Origin: Aliirhizobium smilacinae
GTDB lineage: Bacteria; Pseudomonadota; Alphaproteobacteria; Rhizobiales; Rhizobiaceae
DNA: 64,000 bases
NCBI RefSeq assembly: GCF_006335145.1
Contig: NZ_VDMN01000001.1
Span: forward strand, 1,240,001 to 1,304,000
Direction: 5' to 3'
Shown: one piece after another, positions 60,815-64,000 of the stretch
Layout: each line of letters begins with the position of its first letter
Position numbering within the stretch: position 1 is the first letter of the stretch
Notes under the pieces: model-generated
Database searches by the model: none
What the model saw: the letters and a program-made list of their open reading frames with translations, nothing else
Told to the model about the DNA's origin: nothing
Made by a program: the position numbers and the translations under genes

Positions 60815-63723
60815 TCGACGGTATGCGTTTTAGTTTTGCGTATCGGGCCTTCGGCCTGAAATTCCTGCTGCTGACAATCGTCGCCATTCTGGCTTTCGGG
60901 CTTGCAGGCGCACGTGCTGCCGAACCGGTAAAGATTTCCCGCGACGACACGGCACTCGACCTGACAGCCACGACCGATATTTATGCCAACCAGGGCGAGG
61001 CTTTTCAGGTTTCGACCGCTGCCGGCGGCGACGGGATCAGGCGGCGTATCGAAGTGCGCTCCAGCAACCCGAGCCACCAGGGTGACTGGGCGGTATTCGC
61101 GCTTTCCAACGTTTCGGAAGAACAGCTTGAGCGCGTTATCGTCGCGCCGCACTTCCGTCTCGTCGGGTCCAAAGTGTTCTGGCCGGATCTCGGCTCGCAG
61201 CGCATCATCGCGATCACCCCTTCGGAAGGTTTTTCGCTCGACCGGGTTCCGAGCGTCGATGACGACGTTTTCCGTATCACGCTCAATCCGGGCTCGACGA
61301 TCACCTTCGTCGCCGAACTGGCCACCCCTTCCCTGCCGCAGATCTATCTCTGGGAACCGAACGCCTACAAGGACACGGTGAACTCCTTCACCCTCTACCG
61401 CGGCATCGTGCTCGGCATTGCCGGTCTTCTGGCGGTGTTCCTGACCATCCTCTTCGTCGTCAAGGGAACTTCGATGCTGCCGGCGGCGGCCGCCCTTGCC
61501 TGGGCGGTGCTTGCCTATATCTGCGTCGATTTCGGTTTTCTCGACAAGCTGATCACGATCACATCCAGCGACCAGCGAATATGGCGCGCGGGTGCCGAAG
61601 TGGCACTCGCCTCGTCGCTTGTCATTTTCTTGTTTACCTATCTCAACCTCAACCGATGGCATGTGCATCTCGGTTACGCGACACTTGCCTGGGTGGTCGG
61701 GCTGGTGCTGCTCGGCGGCGTGGCGATCTATGATCCTTCGGTTGCCGCGGGTATCGCGCGGCTCTCCTTTGCGCTGACAGGCACTGTCGGCATTCTGCTG
61801 ATCATCTATCTCGGTTTCAACCGCTACGACCGCGCCATTTTGCTGGTGCCGACCTGGACGCTGATCCTGGTCTGGCTGTTCGGCAGCTGGCTGACGGTGA
61901 CGGGACAGCTTGACAACGACATCATCCAGCCGGCGCTCGGCGGGGGTCTCGTTCTGATCGTCTTGCTGATCGGCTTTACCGTGATGCAGCACGCTTTTGC
62001 CGGCGGCGCCTACCAGCAGGGACTTTTCTCCGATCTGGAGCGTCAGTCGCTGGCGTTGACCGGAAGTGGCGATACGGTGTGGGACTGGGACGTCGCCCGT
62101 GACCGCGTCGTCACCACGCCGGATATTTCCGGTCGTCTCGGACTTGAGGCCGGCGCCATGCATGGCCCGGTGCGCAACTGGGTTCCACGGCTTCATCCCG
62201 ATGACCGCGACCGGTTCCGCGCCACACTCGACGTGCTTCTGGAACATCGCCGCGGCCGCCTGCACCACGAATTCCGCATTCGTGCCGAGGACGGGCATTT
62301 CCACTGGCTGCAGATCCGCGCGCGGCCGGTGCTTGGTTCCAATGGCGAGATCATCCGCTGCGTCGGCACGATCGTCGATGTCACCGAACAGAAAAACTCG
62401 GTCGAACGGCTGCTGCAGGATGCGTTGCACGACAACCTGACAGGCCTGCCGAACCGGCAGATTTTTCTCGACCGCCTGCAGGGCGTGCTGACGCTTGCCG
62501 CGAGCGGCGACACCGTGCGTCCCACCGTGATGGCGATCGATCTCGACCGTTACAAGCAGGTCAACGACAGTCTGGGGATTGCCGCCGGCGACAACATGCT
62601 GATCGCGCTGACCCGGCGTCTGCGACGTCTGATGAAGCCGCAGGACACGCTCGCCAGACTGGCCGGCGACCAGTTCGGCCTGATCCTCGTTTCGGAACGC
62701 GACCCGGCCAAGATCGCCGACTTCGCCGATGCCGTGTCGCAGGCGATCATGGTGCCGATCAATTATGCCAATCGCGAGATCGTGCTGACCGCCTCGATCG
62801 GCCTTGCCTCCTTCGTCGACCAGCAGGAAAGCGCAGCCGGGCTTCTGGCCGATGCGGAACTTGCCATGTACCGTGCCAAGCGTGGCGGCGGAAACAAGGT
62901 GGAGCCGTTCCGGCCGGTCTTCCGCACGTCGGGTACAGATCGGCTGCAGATCGAGACCGACCTTCGCCGCGCGATCGAGCGCAAGGAGCTGTCGCTCGCT
63001 TACCAGCCGATCATCCAGCTGAAAGACGGCGAGATTGCCGGTTTCGAAGCGCTGATGCGGTGGGAACATCCCAAGCGCGGCACCATCCCGCCGGCGGAAT
63101 TTATCCCGATCGCCGAAATGTCGGACCTCATCGGGCCGCTCGGCGTATTTGCCATGGAACGCGCGGCTGCGGACCTCGTGTCCTGGCAGGAGCAGACCGG
63201 CGAAGTGCCGATCTTCGTTTCGGTCAATCTTTCCAGCGCCCAGCTTCTCAATGCCGACCTCTATAACGATGTGCGGGCGCTGATTTCCAAGACGCAGGTC
63301 AATCCTCACCAGTTGAGACTTGAGCTGACCGAATCCCTGATGATGGAGAACCCGGAGCAGGCCCGGCTGATCCTCGCAAAGATCAAGGAAACGGGTCTCG
63401 GCCTGGCGCTCGACGACTTCGGCACCGGCTATTCCTCGCTTGCCTATCTGACCCAGTTCCCGTTCGACATGATCAAGCTGGACAAGACACTTGTCAGCGA
63501 CATGAGCGAAAAAGGCGCCATCCTGCTCCGCTCCGTGATCGCCATGGCGCGTGGATTGGAAATGTCGGTCGTTGCGGAAGGTATTCGCACCGACGAGGAC
63601 GCGATGGAACTCGCCAAGATGGGCTGCCATTTCGGCCAAAGCTATCTGTTCGGCCCCCCCGCCACGAGCGAGGCCATGCTGCGGCTTCTGAAGGAACGGT
63701 TTCCGCTGACGAAAAGGGCCTGA
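60811..63723 (+). CDS. Membrane EAL phosphodiesterase with degenerate GGDEF and PAS
   Basis: 970-aa c-di-GMP signalling protein. Signal/TM at ~15-35, periplasmic region to ~190, seven hydrophobic helices (~195-395, 7TM-DISM-like), PAS (~415-535), GGDEF-like (~545-700), EAL (~715-960). The GGDEF motif reads AGDQF, so cyclase activity is doubtful. EAL residues look intact: FEALMRW, VNLSSAQL, ELTESL, DDFGTGYSSL, KLDKTL, VAEGI. It thus more likely degrades c-di-GMP, controlling biofilm or motility. ATGA-coupled to the GNAT gene. Confidence 0.9.
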   Translation: MIDGMRFSFAYRAFGLKFLLLTIVAILAFGLAGARAAEPVKISRDDTALDLTATTDIYANQGEAFQVSTAAGGDGIRRRIEVRSSNPSHQGDWAVFALSNVSEEQLERVIVAPHFRLVGSKVFWPDLGSQRIIAITPSEGFSLDRVPSVDDDVFRITLNPGSTITFVAELATPSLPQIYLWEPNAYKDTVNSFTLYRGIVLGIAGLLAVFLTILFVVKGTSMLPAAAALAWAVLAYICVDFGFLDKLITITSSDQRIWRAGAEVALASSLVIFLFTYLNLNRWHVHLGYATLAWVVGLVLLGGVAIYDPSVAAGIARLSFALTGTVGILLIIYLGFNRYDRAILLVPTWTLILVWLFGSWLTVTGQLDNDIIQPALGGGLVLIVLLIGFTVMQHAFAGGAYQQGLFSDLERQSLALTGSGDTVWDWDVARDRVVTTPDISGRLGLEAGAMHGPVRNWVPRLHPDDRDRFRATLDVLLEHRRGRLHHEFRIRAEDGHFHWLQIRARPVLGSNGEIIRCVGTIVDVTEQKNSVERLLQDALHDNLTGLPNRQIFLDRLQGVLTLAASGDTVRPTVMAIDLDRYKQVNDSLGIAAGDNMLIALTRRLRRLMKPQDTLARLAGDQFGLILVSERDPAKIADFADAVSQAIMVPINYANREIVLTASIGLASFVDQQESAAGLLADAELAMYRAKRGGGNKVEPFRPVFRTSGTDRLQIETDLRRAIERKELSLAYQPIIQLKDGEIAGFEALMRWEHPKRGTIPPAEFIPIAEMSDLIGPLGVFAMERAAADLVSWQEQTGEVPIFVSVNLSSAQLLNADLYNDVRALISKTQVNPHQLRLELTESLMMENPEQARLILAKIKETGLGLALDDFGTGYSSLAYLTQFPFDMIKLDKTLVSDMSEKGAILLRSVIAMARGLEMSVVAEGIRTDEDAMELAKMGCHFGQSYLFGPPATSEAMLRLLKERFPLTKRA

Positions 63724-63743
63724 TGCCTTAGGTCTTAGCCGCT

Positions 63744-63778
63744 GCCATCATCCTCGGGACAAGACCGAGGATGATGGC
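63744..63778. terminator. Bidirectional-looking terminator hairpin
   Basis: GCCATCATCCTCGG-GACAAGA-CCGAGGATGATGGC: perfect 14-bp stem, 7-base loop, between convergent genes ending at 63723 and 63789. T-runs are weak on both sides, but position and stem strength suggest shared termination. Confidence 0.65.
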
Positions 63779-63788
63779 GTTGGGCAAT

Positions 63789-64000
63789 TTACCGCCTCAA
63801 CACCAGATCATGCACGAACTGCAGCTTCGTCGTTACCGCCGGTGTGAGGATGAACGGGTAGAGATCCGGCACGCCCATCGAGCGGTGGACACTGTTGAGT
63901 GCGAGACTGAACGGGATCCAGGCGGAGACGAGCTGTTCGGCATCGTGTGCAGAATAGGGATTGAAGTCGATCTCGGTCGATAGTTCCTCATGCCGGCGCG
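63789..64000 (-). CDS. Putative zinc-binding metallopeptidase (C-terminal fragment)
   Basis: Frame open from the window edge to the TAA at 63791-63789, encoding the last ~69 residues. The end reads FNPYSAHDAEQLVSAWIP, then SLALNSVHRSMGVPDLYPF and KLQFVHDLVLRR. This matches, from memory, the C-terminus of the uncharacterised putative zinc-binding peptidase family with an N-terminal zinc ribbon. Both the ribbon and the HExxH part would lie outside the window. Confidence 0.7.
   Translation of the reverse strand, partial: RRHEELSTEIDFNPYSAHDAEQLVSAWIPFSLALNSVHRSMGVPDLYPFILTPAVTTKLQFVHDLVLRR

Noticed and set aside
60625..63639. 1004-codon open frame antisense to the EAL/GGDEF gene
   Set aside because: It mirrors the + strand gene; its sequence is rich in Arg/Gly/His with no domain, as expected from reverse reading of GC-rich codons.

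Overview
The window looks like chromosome of a Rhizobiaceae-type alphaproteobacterium (Rhizobium / Neorhizobium / Agrobacterium relatives). The reasons are the GC-rich coding style, a CcrM cell-cycle methyltransferase, an ExoY-type sugar-phosphate transferase with an ExoF-type export protein, a mutY / DUF721 / dsbA / smc / ppdK block, and two copies of a palindromic intergenic element of a kind I recall from rhizobia. No phage, IS element or CRISPR array was seen.

Region 1 (1-28.6 kb) is a large surface-polysaccharide locus holding the parts of two export routes. An ABC-transporter route runs on the + strand: KpsM-like permease (cut by the window edge), KpsT ATPase, KpsE-like protein and a second KpsM-like permease (1-3548). 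A Wzx/Wzy-type route surrounds it: a chain-length protein with a degenerate BY-kinase domain (4651-6294), ExoY-like initiating transferase (8557-9255), Wza/ExoF-like export protein (10695-12011), Wzy-like polymerase (13705-15099) and Wzx-like flippase (22889-24328). Several glycosyltransferases, including a GT4-GT2 fusion, and a Tat-exported GH16 hydrolase complete it. Inside the locus, a tightly packed minus-strand cassette (15196-22519) looks like a pathway for an unusual CDP-activated, C-methylated sugar: RfbF cytidylyltransferase, RfbC-like epimerase, aminopeptidase-like protein, C-methyltransferase, putative glycosyltransferase, SDR epimerase/reductase and a UDP-galactopyranose-mutase-like flavoprotein. 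The CDP-glucose 4,6-dehydratase one would expect is not in the window. The locus ends with a second mutase-like flavoprotein, a GT4 and a FemAB/GNAT-like protein, then a tRNA-Gln gene.

Region 2 (28.7-44 kb) is mostly core housekeeping: MBL hydrolase, DUF1499 membrane protein, small lipoprotein, a VOC-family pseudogene broken by one in-frame stop, pyruvate phosphate dikinase, SMC with a strong terminator, a DsbA-like thiol oxidoreductase, DUF721/DciA, MutY, a HAD hydrolase, an S24-type repressor whose catalytic lysine position reads arginine, and CcrM.

Region 3 (44-64 kb) mixes accessory and core genes: a membrane alpha/beta-hydrolase-like protein; SDR with divergent TetR; isochorismatase-like hydrolase with divergent LysR; a methyltransferase split by a frameshift; a CPA1 Na+/H+ antiporter; an ABM/NIPSNAP pair with a divergent ArsR regulator and a candidate palindromic operator; HAD phosphatase; and a repeat-bearing autotransporter with a CtrA-like box upstream. 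A conserved-looking run follows: lipoprotein, thrC, M16 peptidase, GNAT and an EAL/degenerate-GGDEF membrane protein. The last bases hold the C-terminus of a putative zinc-binding metallopeptidase.
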